A DNA stretch of 64,000 bases from Candidatus Obscuribacterales bacterium (GCA_019637435.1 JAHBVO010000003.1:310001-374000); one strand, 5' to 3'; shown: positions 25,202-33,949, numbered from the stretch's first letter. Translations and numbers: made by a program. The notes: generated from the letters alone by a model not told the origin.

Positions 25202-26113
25202 GTGATTTACTCTGCTAACCCAATTCGAACTGAAGAAGCTGCGGCGCTTGAAGGTTTCAAAACGAGCTTGGACAGCCAGTCTATGGCTGCACACACGCAA
25301 CGCGCATATGTTTCTCGAGTAAGAAAATTTCTTTCCTATATGAATGAACAGGGCAACAATTCGATTCAGCAAGACGGCGGAACCTGGCATGAGCAGGTTA
25401 ACGGCTACGTCAATCACTTAAAAACAGTTGAGGCTGCGAGTCAAAATACGGTTAACAATGTCATCACTGCTCTGGAAAAATTTGTTGATTTTCTCGGTGC
25501 GGACATGCCGAGGGTGGCTCGTGAATCCTGGCCGAAATCGGCTCCGCGACCGCTTTCCGAAGATGAGGAGAGACGGTTTGTCGAAGCGACCTATCGTCAT
25601 CGCAGTGCAAAAGATCGCGCGATTTCATTTCTATTGCTCTATACCGGCATGAAAATCGGTGAGTGTGTCGGGCTTAACATGGATGATGTTTTGCTTGCTG
25701 CTGATACCGGCCGCGTGATGGTGAAAGGAAGTCGAGTAATTCCATTGAATGCACCGACCAGAAAAGCCCTTTATGATTGGCTCACAGAGCGGAGTCGTAG
25801 ATTTGGGGATTGCGAGGAAAAGGCTGTTTTTCTGAATCCGATGGGCCGCAGAATCTCGACTGTAGGTGTCGACTGTATCGTCCGCAAGATCGGGCATCGC
25901 GCTCATCTCAATCTGTCTGCGCAGGTTTTGAGAGATACGTGTCTGACAAACTTGGTCCGCAACGGCAACGATCTTATGCTCGTGGCGGCGATCGGAGGTC
26001 ATAGAACGTTGGAGACAACGAAACGTTACGCTGGTGTTTCCGGCACCCCGGCTGTTTCTTCAGAGGTCATGGAAAGTTTGACTAATCGAGTCGCGGCGTT
26101 CGCTCTGCATTGA
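25202..26113 (+). CDS. XerC/D-like tyrosine recombinase with altered catalytic residues
   Basis: 303 residues from a GTG with GAGG upstream. An N-terminal SAM-like core-binding domain (about 10-100) and a C-terminal catalytic domain are present. The nucleophile Y276, the final histidine H267 (GGH), the beta-hairpin lysine K175 and the second arginine R244 are in place, but the first catalytic arginine is lysine (TGMKIGE, K151) and the histidine before R244 is glutamine (Q241). Activity may be reduced or specialised. It is separate from any obvious prophage. Ends in a strong terminator. Confidence 0.85.
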   Translation: MIYSANPIRTEEAAALEGFKTSLDSQSMAAHTQRAYVSRVRKFLSYMNEQGNNSIQQDGGTWHEQVNGYVNHLKTVEAASQNTVNNVITALEKFVDFLGADMPRVARESWPKSAPRPLSEDEERRFVEATYRHRSAKDRAISFLLLYTGMKIGECVGLNMDDVLLAADTGRVMVKGSRVIPLNAPTRKALYDWLTERSRRFGDCEEKAVFLNPMGRRISTVGVDCIVRKIGHRAHLNLSAQVLRDTCLTNLVRNGNDLMLVAAIGGHRTLETTKRYAGVSGTPAVSSEVMESLTNRVAAFALH

Positions 26114-26156
26114 GGCAACGGTTAGAAGCATTCACCGAAGTAGATGAGTGGTAAGC

Positions 26157-26189
26157 AGAAAACCCGCCTAGCAAGCGGGTTTTCTTTTG
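26157..26189 (+). terminator. Intrinsic terminator of the recombinase gene
   Basis: AAAACCCGC pairs with GCGGGTTTT around CTAGCAA, followed by CTTTTG. Confidence 0.9.
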
Positions 26190-26330
26190 TGTTGGTACGA
26201 TTGGATTGTTTCTCAACGGCTTTGTCGTCTCGCCTGAACGCTCTCTGTGCAGCTCTCTTACTGTGGGATATCGTAGAAGGGCTGGAGGGTTTAAAAGTGG
26301 GGGCGGGGTTGAGCTTTTATGGTTTCCAAA

Positions 26331-26371
26331 AAGGAGGAGCGCAAGCAAGTGGACTGCCTGCGCTCCTCCTC
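26331..26371 (-). terminator. Terminator of the small Pro-rich gene
   Basis: AGGAGGAGCGC pairs with GCGCTCCTCCT around a 17-nt loop; the minus-strand flank is TTTTTGG. Confidence 0.85.
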
Positions 26372-26428
26372 GGCGATGGCGCAACGCAATGGCGCTACGC
26401 TATGGCTTCAGGATGTTGAGGTTTCCGA

Positions 26429-26644
26429 CTAGAACAGTGACGGACAGTCCGGCGGTTTGTGACCGAACGGATTGGAAGGTGCCGGTAAGTTGGGTTGCGC
26501 TTCCCGTGCGCGTTGGCGGCGCCGTTCGGCTTCCTCTTGGAGATGGGGCGGCACGAACCCGTACGAACCTCCGAGCGCGCCACCAAAATCGAGGGTGGGT
26601 GGCAGTTTCGGCTGCTCGGGTTTTGGATTCTGCGGTTTACTCAT
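26429..26644 (-). CDS. Small Pro-rich hypothetical protein
   Basis: 71 residues, ATG behind AAGGAA. Pro-rich at both ends with a central charged helix (EEAERRRQRAREA) and a YGFVPPHLQ motif that resembles the VPPHLQ segment of the 19738 protein. Likely a disordered adaptor. Own terminator. No recognised family. Confidence 0.65.
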   Translation of the reverse strand: MSKPQNPKPEQPKLPPTLDFGGALGGSYGFVPPHLQEEAERRRQRAREAQPNLPAPSNPFGHKPPDCPSLF

Positions 26645-26681
26645 GTATTTGTTCCTTGGATGAACTGTTGTTGTTTGAGAA

Positions 26682-26712
26682 GCGGAAGCGCCTCACAGCG
26701 AGGCGCTTCCGT
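26682..26712 (-). terminator. Terminator at the end of the bat-like cluster
   Basis: CGGAAGCGCCTC pairs with GAGGCGCTTCCG around a 5-nt loop, close behind the stop of the 26743 gene. Confidence 0.85.
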
Positions 26713-26742
26713 TCGATTACACTGCTTCGAAACGCGGTTTCG

Positions 26743-27708
26743 CTATGCGACGACCGGACTGATCGTTGCTCTGGAAGTAGCTTGCCGGGCGAGCAGCAAT
26801 TGTTCCATCACCGTCATCAACTCATGTGCCTTCGCCAGCTCGACTTCATCGATCTGCGTGTCGGTCCAGAGCGCCTTTTCGCAAATCGCGAGGAACGCGA
26901 TCAACGGTTCTTTCTCGGGGAGCGCGCTGCTGGATAGCTCCGAAATCGTGAGCGGATCGACGCCGAAGAAGGTGCGGACAAGCGCGGCAACGTTCGTGAA
27001 CGCGTGTTTGGTGCGGTCTCCTTCGCTGATCGCGCTCCATGCTTTCTGTACTGCGGACCAGCCCGCCGGGAACGGTCCCGGATTGACCTTCGGTTGGCGC
27101 TTCAAGCGCGGCAGGCGCTTACCGACAAGCATGTGCACGGCGACCACAACTCCGCAGCCGCCGGCAAGGATGTACGCCGCAGTCAGCCAGAGATGACCGT
27201 CGTTGATCAGGGTAAGGTCGGCTTCCTTAGGGTGCTCACTCTTTCGACCGTCGTAGGTTTGCGAAGTGTAGACCTCGACCGTGAGAAGGTCGAGTTTCTT
27301 CGGGTCACCATCGGCGGTGCTTTTGTAAGTGATGGTCGGTTTGACTTCGAGCTTCGGTTTCAGCACGAATGCCTGGAGTACAAGGTCGACGCGGACGAGC
27401 GTGTCCTCGCCCCTCATCTCCCTGTATTCTTTGCGCGAAACCACCTCGAAATCACCGTTGACCACCATCTGTTCTGTCATCAACTCCATGCCGGGAAGGA
27501 GCTTGAAGTACAACGTGACCGGCACGTGGTTGCCGGTGCGAAAACCGAAGTCGCGGTTTTTGACTTCGGTGTTGTAGCGCGGAGCATCCTGCTTTGCAGT
27601 GAGAAAGTCCGGCCACTGCCGTTCGCGTCGCGCTTGCACGACGACTGCCGTCATCGCCACTGCGAGGGCGACGATGGCAATTGCGGCGATAATCGGTTTC
27701 TTCTTCAT
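26743..27708 (-). CDS. Membrane-anchored protein in the bat-like cluster
   Basis: 321 residues from the ATG of MKKKPIIAA behind AAAGGAAG. One N-terminal membrane helix (5-24), an extracytoplasmic region of about 140 residues rich in beta strands, a second membrane helix (about 170-190) and a cytosolic helical domain. Its place at the end of a MoxR/DUF58/VWA/TPR/VWA run corresponds to where BatD-like or DUF4381-like partners usually sit, but I see no diagnostic motif. A 73-bp palindromic repeat pair separates it from the VWA gene, so it may be transcribed separately. Confidence 0.75.
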   Translation of the reverse strand: MKKKPIIAAIAIVALAVAMTAVVVQARRERQWPDFLTAKQDAPRYNTEVKNRDFGFRTGNHVPVTLYFKLLPGMELMTEQMVVNGDFEVVSRKEYREMRGEDTLVRVDLVLQAFVLKPKLEVKPTITYKSTADGDPKKLDLLTVEVYTSQTYDGRKSEHPKEADLTLINDGHLWLTAAYILAGGCGVVVAVHMLVGKRLPRLKRQPKVNPGPFPAGWSAVQKAWSAISEGDRTKHAFTNVAALVRTFFGVDPLTISELSSSALPEKEPLIAFLAICEKALWTDTQIDEVELAKAHELMTVMEQLLLARQATSRATISPVVA

Positions 27709-27758
27709 ACCGTTCTTCCTTTCGTAAGGGGTCAACGAATTGACACTGTGAAGTTGGG

Positions 27759-27777
27759 GCGCCTCATCGTGAGGCGC
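27759..27777 (-). terminator. Short GC-rich hairpin
   Basis: GCGCCTC pairs with GAGGCGC with a 5-nt loop, in the leader of the 26743 gene. May be a terminator for the upstream VWA gene or a leader structure. Confidence 0.45.
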
Positions 27778-27793
27778 GGGCGTTGGCGTAGGT

Positions 27794-27920
27794 CTGTCAA
27801 TGAGACAGCGACGGAATTCGCTAAAACCGTCGCTCTTGGATTGACAGGGCTCGAGCTAGACCCGGTCTGTCATTGAGACAGCGACGGAATTCGCTAAAAC
27901 TGTCGCTCTTGGATTGACAG
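27794..27920. repeat. Two tandem 73-bp palindromic repeats
   Basis: Units start at 27794 and 27867 (period 73 bp). Each opens CTGTCAATGAGACAGCGACGG or the CATTGAG variant and closes CGTCGCTCTTGGATTGACAG; the spacer is GGGCTCGAGCTAGACCCGGT. Same architecture and period as 5946-6143, with a diverged sequence. They lie directly after the stop of the VWA gene. Confidence 0.9.
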
Positions 27921-27926
27921 AACGTT

Positions 27927-28967
27927 TCAGGATGGCGTTTGCGGTTTCTTCCCCGAACGCCGCGCCGCTGTCGCCAGTGGAGTGAGGCTGATCAGGATGA
28001 GGAACACCAGGCACGGGTAGAAGTACAATTCCTTCACCCCGACCTTTTCCTTCGGGCTCATCCGCGAAGCGAGGGGCTTGAAGCGGAACTGCCCAGGCTT
28101 GCTGACCTGCAGGAAGGTGGCATTTTCACCGACCGCTTGGGTCAGCTGGCTGAGAGTGGCGACGTCGAGCGAGGTGAGAGCGGGCTTTCCCTCGATTTTG
28201 TAAAACTGGTCCATGGCCAGCCTTCGGTCTTCCTCGCCCAGCTCCTCCACGGGGATTAGCGCTGCGTGCGGCGTTCCGAGCCCGACCACAATGAGCGCGA
28301 TGTTGCGCTCACGGCAACCTTTGACGATTTCCTCGAGGTTAGAATCGTCGTCGGTACCACCATCGGACAGCAAGACAATCATCTTGCGCCGCGTCGTATC
28401 GCTGTCGTGGTCGAAGTATTTGAACGCCAGGTCGAAGGCGCCGCCCATGTCGCTACCCTGTCCCGGCGCGCTCGAAATCTTGAGTTCGTGGCTGGCGAGC
28501 CACGTAACAGTATCGAGTTCGCCCGTAAGGTAAACGACCGGCGTTGCTTGCCCGGCGTAGGAGACTACGCCGAGCTGGTTGCGGTCCAGGGACGGGATGA
28601 TCTCGTCCCGCAGAATTGTTCGCGCCATGTTGAGCCGGGTCGTTCCGCTGCAATCGCGCGCCGCCATGCTGCGGCTCACGTCGAACAGAGTTACGACATC
28701 GACCGAACCGGCGGGAAACTCAACGTGCTTGCTCTCTACTGCCGGACGAGCGAGCGCGAGGAAACCGGCTGCGAGAGCCAGGCTCGCGAGCACGCCCTTG
28801 GCGAAGTAGGCACGTCCGCTAATCTTCTTGCTGTAGCGTTCGGCATTGTCTGCCGCTCCCCAGGCGCCGATCATCGACTGCTGCTTGCGGAACGCAAGCC
28901 AGGCGATCGCGACGCCCATCAGCGCAAGCGGCAGCCAGAGCCACGCTTGCTCATTGAGAAAACTCAT
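27927..28967 (-). CDS. VWA-domain membrane protein (BatA/BatB-like)
   Basis: 346 residues from the ATG behind AAGGAGC, 10 bp after the TPR gene. Two N-terminal membrane helices (about 9-27 and 55-75), a von Willebrand A domain with the MIDAS motif DVSRS (DxSxS), the T-loop region GSDMGG and SDGGTDDD, and a C-terminal membrane helix (about 318-336). The architecture of two helices, VWA, one helix is that of BatA/BatB aerotolerance proteins. It should project a metal-dependent protein-binding domain outside the membrane with its partner VWA protein at 29785. Confidence 0.88.
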   Translation of the reverse strand: MSFLNEQAWLWLPLALMGVAIAWLAFRKQQSMIGAWGAADNAERYSKKISGRAYFAKGVLASLALAAGFLALARPAVESKHVEFPAGSVDVVTLFDVSRSMAARDCSGTTRLNMARTILRDEIIPSLDRNQLGVVSYAGQATPVVYLTGELDTVTWLASHELKISSAPGQGSDMGGAFDLAFKYFDHDSDTTRRKMIVLLSDGGTDDDSNLEEIVKGCRERNIALIVVGLGTPHAALIPVEELGEEDRRLAMDQFYKIEGKPALTSLDVATLSQLTQAVGENATFLQVSKPGQFRFKPLASRMSPKEKVGVKELYFYPCLVFLILISLTPLATAARRSGKKPQTPS

Positions 28968-28977
28968 GGCGTGCTCC

Positions 28978-29691
28978 TTATAGCTTGGTGTTGGAGGGAT
29001 TGACGGGCTTCGGTTTGTCGCCGTCGTTGCCGCCCTTGCCGCCACCACTGCTCAACAACCGTTCGAGGTTGTAGATTGTGATGATGTTGTCCGGGTCGTG
29101 CTTGAGACTGAGTTTGTAAGCCGAGATTGCCTCCTCGTTTTTATGGCTATTAGCGTAGGCGTTTCCGATCAGGAATTGAATGTCCGCGGCCAACTGTTTG
29201 TGACGCGGCTCGACGTTGCCATCGCGATCAGTGAGTGAAGCGTAGGCCTTCGTCAATGCCGTCGTTGCGGCCTCGTACTGGTTGTTCTGATACAGCTCGA
29301 AACCGAGATTGTATCGAGCTCCGCGGCGGTCCCCTACAACTGCGTCTGTTGCTTGCCAGCTAGCGCGCAGCGTTGCCACGACTGTCTTGCTCAGCCAGGT
29401 CTCTTCGGCGAAAAGCTCAGGAAGCGGGTCTTCCTCTTTGTCGGCGAAGTTGTAGTCGGTCAGTCCTTTGGCCGCTTTTTCGTAGTCGCCGCGCAACATC
29501 GGCACGGAATACTGATTCAGCCGGACGAATCCGGTGGCGAGAAGCAGAGCGCTTCCGATGAGCAGCCCGACTGGTCGCCAGTTCTTGAGCGCCCAGCGAG
29601 AAGAATCGCCGAACACGTGAACCACGCTCATGACCATGAAGCTGATGACGACGACCATTTGTCGCGCCATCTTGGAGAAAAACTGGCGCAT
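28978..29691 (-). CDS. TPR membrane protein (BatC-like)
   Basis: 237 residues, ATG behind AAAGGGG. Two N-terminal membrane helices (about 12-28 and 40-58) and a soluble region with TPR units (ARYNLGFELYQNNQYEAATTAL, DIQFLIGNAYANSHKNEEAISAY). The tail is Gly/Lys/Pro-rich. Set between two VWA genes, as BatC is in bat operons, where the TPR protein is thought to bridge the complex. Confidence 0.82.
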   Translation of the reverse strand: MRQFFSKMARQMVVVISFMVMSVVHVFGDSSRWALKNWRPVGLLIGSALLLATGFVRLNQYSVPMLRGDYEKAAKGLTDYNFADKEEDPLPELFAEETWLSKTVVATLRASWQATDAVVGDRRGARYNLGFELYQNNQYEAATTALTKAYASLTDRDGNVEPRHKQLAADIQFLIGNAYANSHKNEEAISAYKLSLKHDPDNIITIYNLERLLSSGGGKGGNDGDKPKPVNPSNTKL

Positions 29692-29784
29692 GTTGCACCC
29701 CTTTCTGGTGTTCTGGGTGGAAGGAATCGGCAGCGCCGCGGTGACGTTCTGTCTCCGCCGACACGCTTTGGCTGCCGATCCCGG

Positions 29785-30822
29785 TTAGCGACCCAGAATC
29801 ACAGCCTCGAAAAACTGACTGAGCACGAAGATCACCATTGCGGCGATCAGGAAGTAGTAAAATACCGGCTCAACTGACTTGTCGCCCATCACGGGAATCG
29901 GCGAAGACTCGAGCGCGTTGATACGCGCGAGGCACTTATCGAGGTCCGCCTGGCTTTCCGCGCGAAACACCTCCCCGCCGGCATCGCGGCAGAGGCGCTC
30001 CAGGCTCAGTTCGCCCTTGCCGATTTTCTCGCCGACGCCAATGACGTAGACCTTCATGCGAGCATCATCGATGACCTTGTTCAAGCGCTTCATCACATCG
30101 ACGTCCATCTCATTCTCACCGTCGGTGATCAGGATGAACACTCGAGTAGAAGACTTGCCCTTAAGATCGAAGTGCTCGCTCGCTTTGTCGAACGGACCCG
30201 GTATCGTGGTACCGAAATTGGTGCCCACGCCAAGTTGCTGCGCGCCCTTGCCCTTTGGCAAGAAACTGCTGTGGCGTGTGATTTGCTTCAGATCACGGTC
30301 CAGCGGCCAACGCAACTCGGGCTTGTGGTCGAACAGGATAAGCCCGATGTGGTCGCCGGTGTTGGCTGCCTGCCGCGTTTTTGTGAAGGCGACGATCGCG
30401 TCTTGGGCTGCGTCGATCCGGCGAAACGGTTTCGGCTCAGTCGTTTCGTCGGGAATAGTCGACTCGGTCTTCTTGCTAGCGTTCGGGTCGTACCAGGCAT
30501 CGAGCGCGCGCACCTTGCGTTCGCCCTTGTAAGGCTCCGCCATCGAAGCGGACCAGTCCAGCGCCAGGATGATGTCGCGACCTTGCACCACCGTCGTGGT
30601 CTTCTCGTTGACGCGAATCACAGGCTCGCAGAGTGCCACCGCTGCCAGTGCCACGGCGAGCGTCATGAGCGCACGCGGTAGTGCGGCGAGAGCGACTCCG
30701 GAAGCCGTGGTCTTGTGGACGCCGCCTGTTGAGACGAGGATGCGAGCCGCGTTTCTGGCCAGGTAGAGCACGGGCACCACCGCCAGTGCCGCTAACATCC
30801 AGCTGAGGTTAACGAAACTCAT
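29785..30822 (-). CDS. VWA-domain membrane protein (BatA-like)
   Basis: 345 residues with membrane helices at about 5-25, 45-65 and 322-342 around a VWA domain. MIDAS residues are visible as DWSAS (DxSxS) and ITDGENEMD. Its ATG overlaps the DUF58 stop by 4 bp with GGAGGG upstream, so the two are translationally coupled. It would pair with the second VWA protein at 27927. Confidence 0.88.
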   Translation of the reverse strand: MSFVNLSWMLAALAVVPVLYLARNAARILVSTGGVHKTTASGVALAALPRALMTLAVALAAVALCEPVIRVNEKTTTVVQGRDIILALDWSASMAEPYKGERKVRALDAWYDPNASKKTESTIPDETTEPKPFRRIDAAQDAIVAFTKTRQAANTGDHIGLILFDHKPELRWPLDRDLKQITRHSSFLPKGKGAQQLGVGTNFGTTIPGPFDKASEHFDLKGKSSTRVFILITDGENEMDVDVMKRLNKVIDDARMKVYVIGVGEKIGKGELSLERLCRDAGGEVFRAESQADLDKCLARINALESSPIPVMGDKSVEPVFYYFLIAAMVIFVLSQFFEAVILGR

Positions 30823-31787
30823 TGTTGTGCTCCCTCCTGTTTGAGGTCCAGGCAGCGGCGCCCACCTGAGAGAATTCGGGTGAGCTGACTCCGCCGCGTT
30901 TCGTGCGAGTCTTCCGTGCGCATCGCCGCAAACTTGCAGTTAAGTTCTGCCAGTTGGCGGAAACGCTCGGTTTCCTGGTCGATGAAACGTTTGCTATGCG
31001 CCGCGCGCGCACGTTTGGTCGTGCAGATCACGCTGGCCGAGCCGTTGTCATCGACCACCGGGTAGAAACCGGGGATGGGCAGGAACGGAATCAGCCGTTC
31101 GGCGGGCAGCTCGCGTTCGCGCAAGTCCGACACGGAGAGAAACACGATCTCGTGGCGAGACCCCATCAGTCGGAGCATTTCACGGTCTTCGGCTGTGAAG
31201 TGGTGCAGGTCGGTGACTACGAAGACAAGGGAGCGATTGGGCGGTAAGCGCCGAAGCGCGCATGCCAAGCCGCTTGTTCCCTTGTCGAGATACGCAGACT
31301 CCTGAGTGTCCAGCACCGCGGTCGGTGCCATCGTAGTGAGCTGATGTGCTCCGCGCTTGCCGAAGTAGCGCTTGACACCTCGCTCGTCGTAGGTCGCGAA
31401 GACGGCGGTGTCGTTGGTGCGGGTCGCCGAGCGCAGCACGGACTTGGTGATGACAGCCGCGAGTTCCCGCTTGGAGAGCCCGACCGAGCACATGTCCATG
31501 CCGCGCGACACGTCAACGAGAACGCAAACGCACGCGTTGCGTTCCTCCTCCAACAGGGTAATGACCGGCCGTTCCGGCCTGCGCGCCAGCATCTTCCAGT
31601 TGATGCGGCTGACCTTGTCTCCTTCCTGGTAGTCGCGGAAGTCACAGTAGTCGCGACCGTTTCCGCGATACGGGCTGAGACGCACACCCTCGTGGTGCTG
31701 CGTGGAGAGCCAGCCGATCTGGATGAAGCACTCGACGGTCAGCACGTTGAGCCTTCGCAGCTGTTCGCTCACTGAGGTGATGTTCAT
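30819..31787 (-). CDS. DUF58 protein of a MoxR-VWA system
   Basis: 322 residues. The GDxVSRINWKMLARRPERP stretch (about 45-65) and the LVDVSRGMDM strand with DxSxG are the hallmarks of DUF58, a VWA-like domain always linked to MoxR ATPases. No membrane helix. Residue order and length are normal. It follows moxR after a 100-bp spacer with a hairpin and overlaps the next gene. Confidence 0.9.
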   Translation of the reverse strand: MNITSVSEQLRRLNVLTVECFIQIGWLSTQHHEGVRLSPYRGNGRDYCDFRDYQEGDKVSRINWKMLARRPERPVITLLEEERNACVCVLVDVSRGMDMCSVGLSKRELAAVITKSVLRSATRTNDTAVFATYDERGVKRYFGKRGAHQLTTMAPTAVLDTQESAYLDKGTSGLACALRRLPPNRSLVFVVTDLHHFTAEDREMLRLMGSRHEIVFLSVSDLRERELPAERLIPFLPIPGFYPVVDDNGSASVICTTKRARAAHSKRFIDQETERFRQLAELNCKFAAMRTEDSHETRRSQLTRILSGGRRCLDLKQEGAQQ

Positions 31788-31819
31788 GGTTTACTCCCTG
31801 AAAGCCTGACAAGAAATAG

Positions 31820-31850
31820 AGGAGGCGCGATCACGCTGACCGCGCCCTCC
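31820..31850 (-). terminator. Hairpin between moxR and the DUF58 gene
   Basis: GGAGGGCGCG on the minus strand pairs with CGCGCCTCC around a 12-nt loop. It could reduce read-through so that MoxR is made in excess over the membrane components. Confidence 0.7.
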
Positions 31851-31887
31851 TACGCTCAAGTCAGGCTCGGGAGTTTCCCGTCCTGAC

Positions 31888-32889
31888 TCAGTCCTGGTTG
31901 ACGACTTTGACGGCTCCGAGGAGCGTCTGAATCACCTGGTCCGGCTTGACGCCGTGGAGCAGCCGCTCCTCGGTGAGGTACAGCCGGTGACGCAACACCG
32001 CCGGGACGAAGAACTTGATGTCGTCCGGCGTGATGTAGTTCCGCGCGTTCATGTAAGCGCGGGCGCGGCTGAGGCGCAGCAGCCACTGACCGGCGCGCAC
32101 CGACACACCGGCCTTAAACGTCCCCTTCAGGTCTGCGTGCAGCAGCTCCGCCACCTCCGGTCGCGTCGCGTGGATGAGCTCCTCGACATATGCGACGATG
32201 GAGCGGCTGCAGTGCACGCCCTCCAGCTCCTTGCGGATGGCGGGGATGTCGGTTACCGAAATGACGCCCTTGAGCGCGGGGTCGAGCCCGTGCCGGTTAA
32301 ATGCCGTCTTGGCTAGGACGTCGAGCTCCAGCTCCTTGGGCAGGCGGTCGTAGTACAGTTCGACCGCGAACCGGTCGAGCTGCGCTGCCGGCAGCGGATA
32401 GGTGCCTTCGAGGTCGATGGGGTTGCGCGTGGCGAGGAGCATGAACACTTCGTGCAGCGACTTCACGCCACGCGGAGTGCTGATCTGCCCTTCCTCCATC
32501 GCCTGCAGCAGTGCCGATTGCGTTTTCGGCGTGGTGCGGTTGATTTCGTCTGCGTGGAAAAGGTTGACGGTCGGATTGAGCGGTCCGTAGCGAAAACGGA
32601 ACTTGCTCTTCTCCTTGATGTACACGTTGGTGCCGAGCAGGTCCGCGGGCATCGTGTCGGGAACGAGCTGCTCCCGATGGTAGGTCGCATCACCGATGCA
32701 CCACGCCACGGCGCGCATGGTGAGCGTCTTCGCAGTGCCGGGTTCGCCGAGCGCCGAGACGTGTCCGCCGGCGAGCAGAGTGCAGATGATGGTTTCGATC
32801 TGGTCGCTGTAGCCGAGCACCGAGGCGTTGAGCGCGTCGCTCAGAGCCTTGACCCTGGCGCGACCGTTAGTCTGAAGAGTCGTAGTCAT
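31888..32889 (-). CDS. MoxR-family AAA+ ATPase
   Basis: 333 residues, ATG behind AAGGAA. Walker A is GEPGTAKT (about 48-55), Walker B LFHADEIN, sensor 1 ATRNP, and an arginine-finger region LDRF follows. MoxR ATPases act as chaperones that mature VWA-containing complexes, which fits the downstream DUF58, VWA and TPR genes. First gene of the bat-like cluster; its promoter should lie in the AT-rich region above 32890. Confidence 0.92.
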   Translation of the reverse strand: MTTTLQTNGRARVKALSDALNASVLGYSDQIETIICTLLAGGHVSALGEPGTAKTLTMRAVAWCIGDATYHREQLVPDTMPADLLGTNVYIKEKSKFRFRYGPLNPTVNLFHADEINRTTPKTQSALLQAMEEGQISTPRGVKSLHEVFMLLATRNPIDLEGTYPLPAAQLDRFAVELYYDRLPKELELDVLAKTAFNRHGLDPALKGVISVTDIPAIRKELEGVHCSRSIVAYVEELIHATRPEVAELLHADLKGTFKAGVSVRAGQWLLRLSRARAYMNARNYITPDDIKFFVPAVLRHRLYLTEERLLHGVKPDQVIQTLLGAVKVVNQD

Positions 32890-33376
32890 CGTACGGTTCC
32901 TTGTGAAGCGACTCGCTGAACGAGTCTATGCCTTGAAAAGAAAACGTGGTTGAAGAGCCGGTCTTTCCGTTCAGCAACATGCTGAAGGAAGCTTGACGGT
33001 ATTGCATTGAACTACTGCTAACTTTGCTTGTTTGCAGTTCTCCTGGTTTGAGGTTTAAATCTATTGGACATAAACCGATGTTGCCTTAAACAGAAAACGA
33101 CTGACAATGGCTTCTGAACACATTTTAGACCGCTTTATCGAATTTCTTATCTGGTCTTAAACTTCAATATCGATAGTGTTATATATGGTGCCATCTTGTC
33201 TGGCTGACCAGTCGTAATTCTTTTTTCGAGCTAGCTTTTATTGAGACAAAATATCCAATTTTCAAACTGCATCAATCGGCCTCCCGATTGTTCCTGCTAC
33301 AGAAGACAGGATCTGCGAAATCTGGCACGCAAGATCAGAGATGCTTCGCTGGGCTTTCCTCCCGTTCGGAGACTGG

Positions 33377-33559
33377 TTTTGTCTATGGTGGAATGACGGA
33401 TTCCACGAAAACCGTCATTCCACGATAGACAAGCAGCCCGTTTTCAGTTGGTATGGCTGGAGACTGTTTCCTGAGACCCTCACCTGTCCGAGGTCTTCGG
33501 AATTGATAGAGCACGTCGGCATATAGTAGTCTTTATTGCGATACGTCGGCATATAGTAG
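33377..33559 (-). repeat. CTACTATA/palindrome module with a near-perfect palindrome
   Basis: The palindrome at 33377-33433 has 21-bp arms with one mismatch (arm TTGTCTATGGTGGAATGACG plus a final G). About 90 nt further on, a 30-bp direct repeat holds two TACGTCGGCATATAGTAG-like ends (33513-33529 and 33543-33559). On the minus strand the module follows the terminator of the 33642 gene. A degenerate CTAC-AGAAGACAGG on the far side (33297-33310) suggests a second, decayed end. Confidence 0.85.
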
Positions 33560-33575
33560 ATAGAATTTAGGGAGA

Positions 33576-33608
33576 CAAAGCGGCTGTCCGCACGGGGCAG
33601 CCGCTTTG
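33576..33608 (-). terminator. Terminator of the small membrane protein gene
   Basis: AAAGCGGCTG pairs with CAGCCGCTTT around a 12-nt loop; minus-strand flank TGTCTCCC. Confidence 0.8.
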
Positions 33609-33641
33609 CTCACAGGGACTGGAAACCTGACCTGGAGGTTC

Positions 33642-33848
33642 TCAGTTGACGATCGCGAGTGCCAGCGCAAAGATGAGCGCGAAGATCAAGCTGACGACGG
33701 CGCCTCCGACCAGCCAGAAGACGGAGAGGAGCGTCCGTGGAATTGCGGAGAAGCCTTCCTTCTTCGGCGCGAGCCACTCGGAAACGGGCTTGGACGTGAA
33801 CATGCCGATGATCGAGATCACCAGACCGACAACGAGGAACGTGTTCAT
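33642..33848 (-). CDS. Small two-helix membrane protein
   Basis: 68 residues from the ATG with GGAAAG eight nt upstream; a longer in-frame start (33914) would add 22 polar residues and place the start inside the neighbouring terminator. Two membrane helices (2-18 and 42-66) joined by a short basic loop. No family recognised. It may belong with the lemA/TPM set upstream on the same strand but has its own terminator. Confidence 0.65.
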   Translation of the reverse strand: MNTFLVVGLVISIIGMFTSKPVSEWLAPKKEGFSAIPRTLLSVFWLVGGAVVSLIFALIFALALAIVN

Positions 33849-33916
33849 GATTGAGTCTTTCCAGCTGCCTACTTCTGGCAGGCTGAGTTTTTGGTACTGT
33901 TTGGGTTTGAGCAAAA

Positions 33917-33949
33917 GCGGCGGTCAGAGCCAGTCTCCAACCGCCGCTC
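33917..33949 (-). terminator. Terminator of the first lemA copy
   Basis: AGCGGCGGT pairs with ACCGCCGCT around a 15-nt loop, with TTTTGC on the minus-strand 3' side. Confidence 0.85.

Larger units (their letters stand above)
32890..33641. other. Intergenic region between moxR and the 33642 gene
   Basis: About 750 bp. The part above moxR (32900-33290) is AT-rich, has no ORF and probably carries the moxR promoter. The remainder is the repeat module and terminator described separately. Confidence 0.5.

Noticed and set aside
33513..33559. TATAGTAG motifs as -10 promoter elements
   Set aside because: No -35 hexamer at a suitable distance in the copies checked, and the motif sits behind genes pointing into terminators; not called as promoters.
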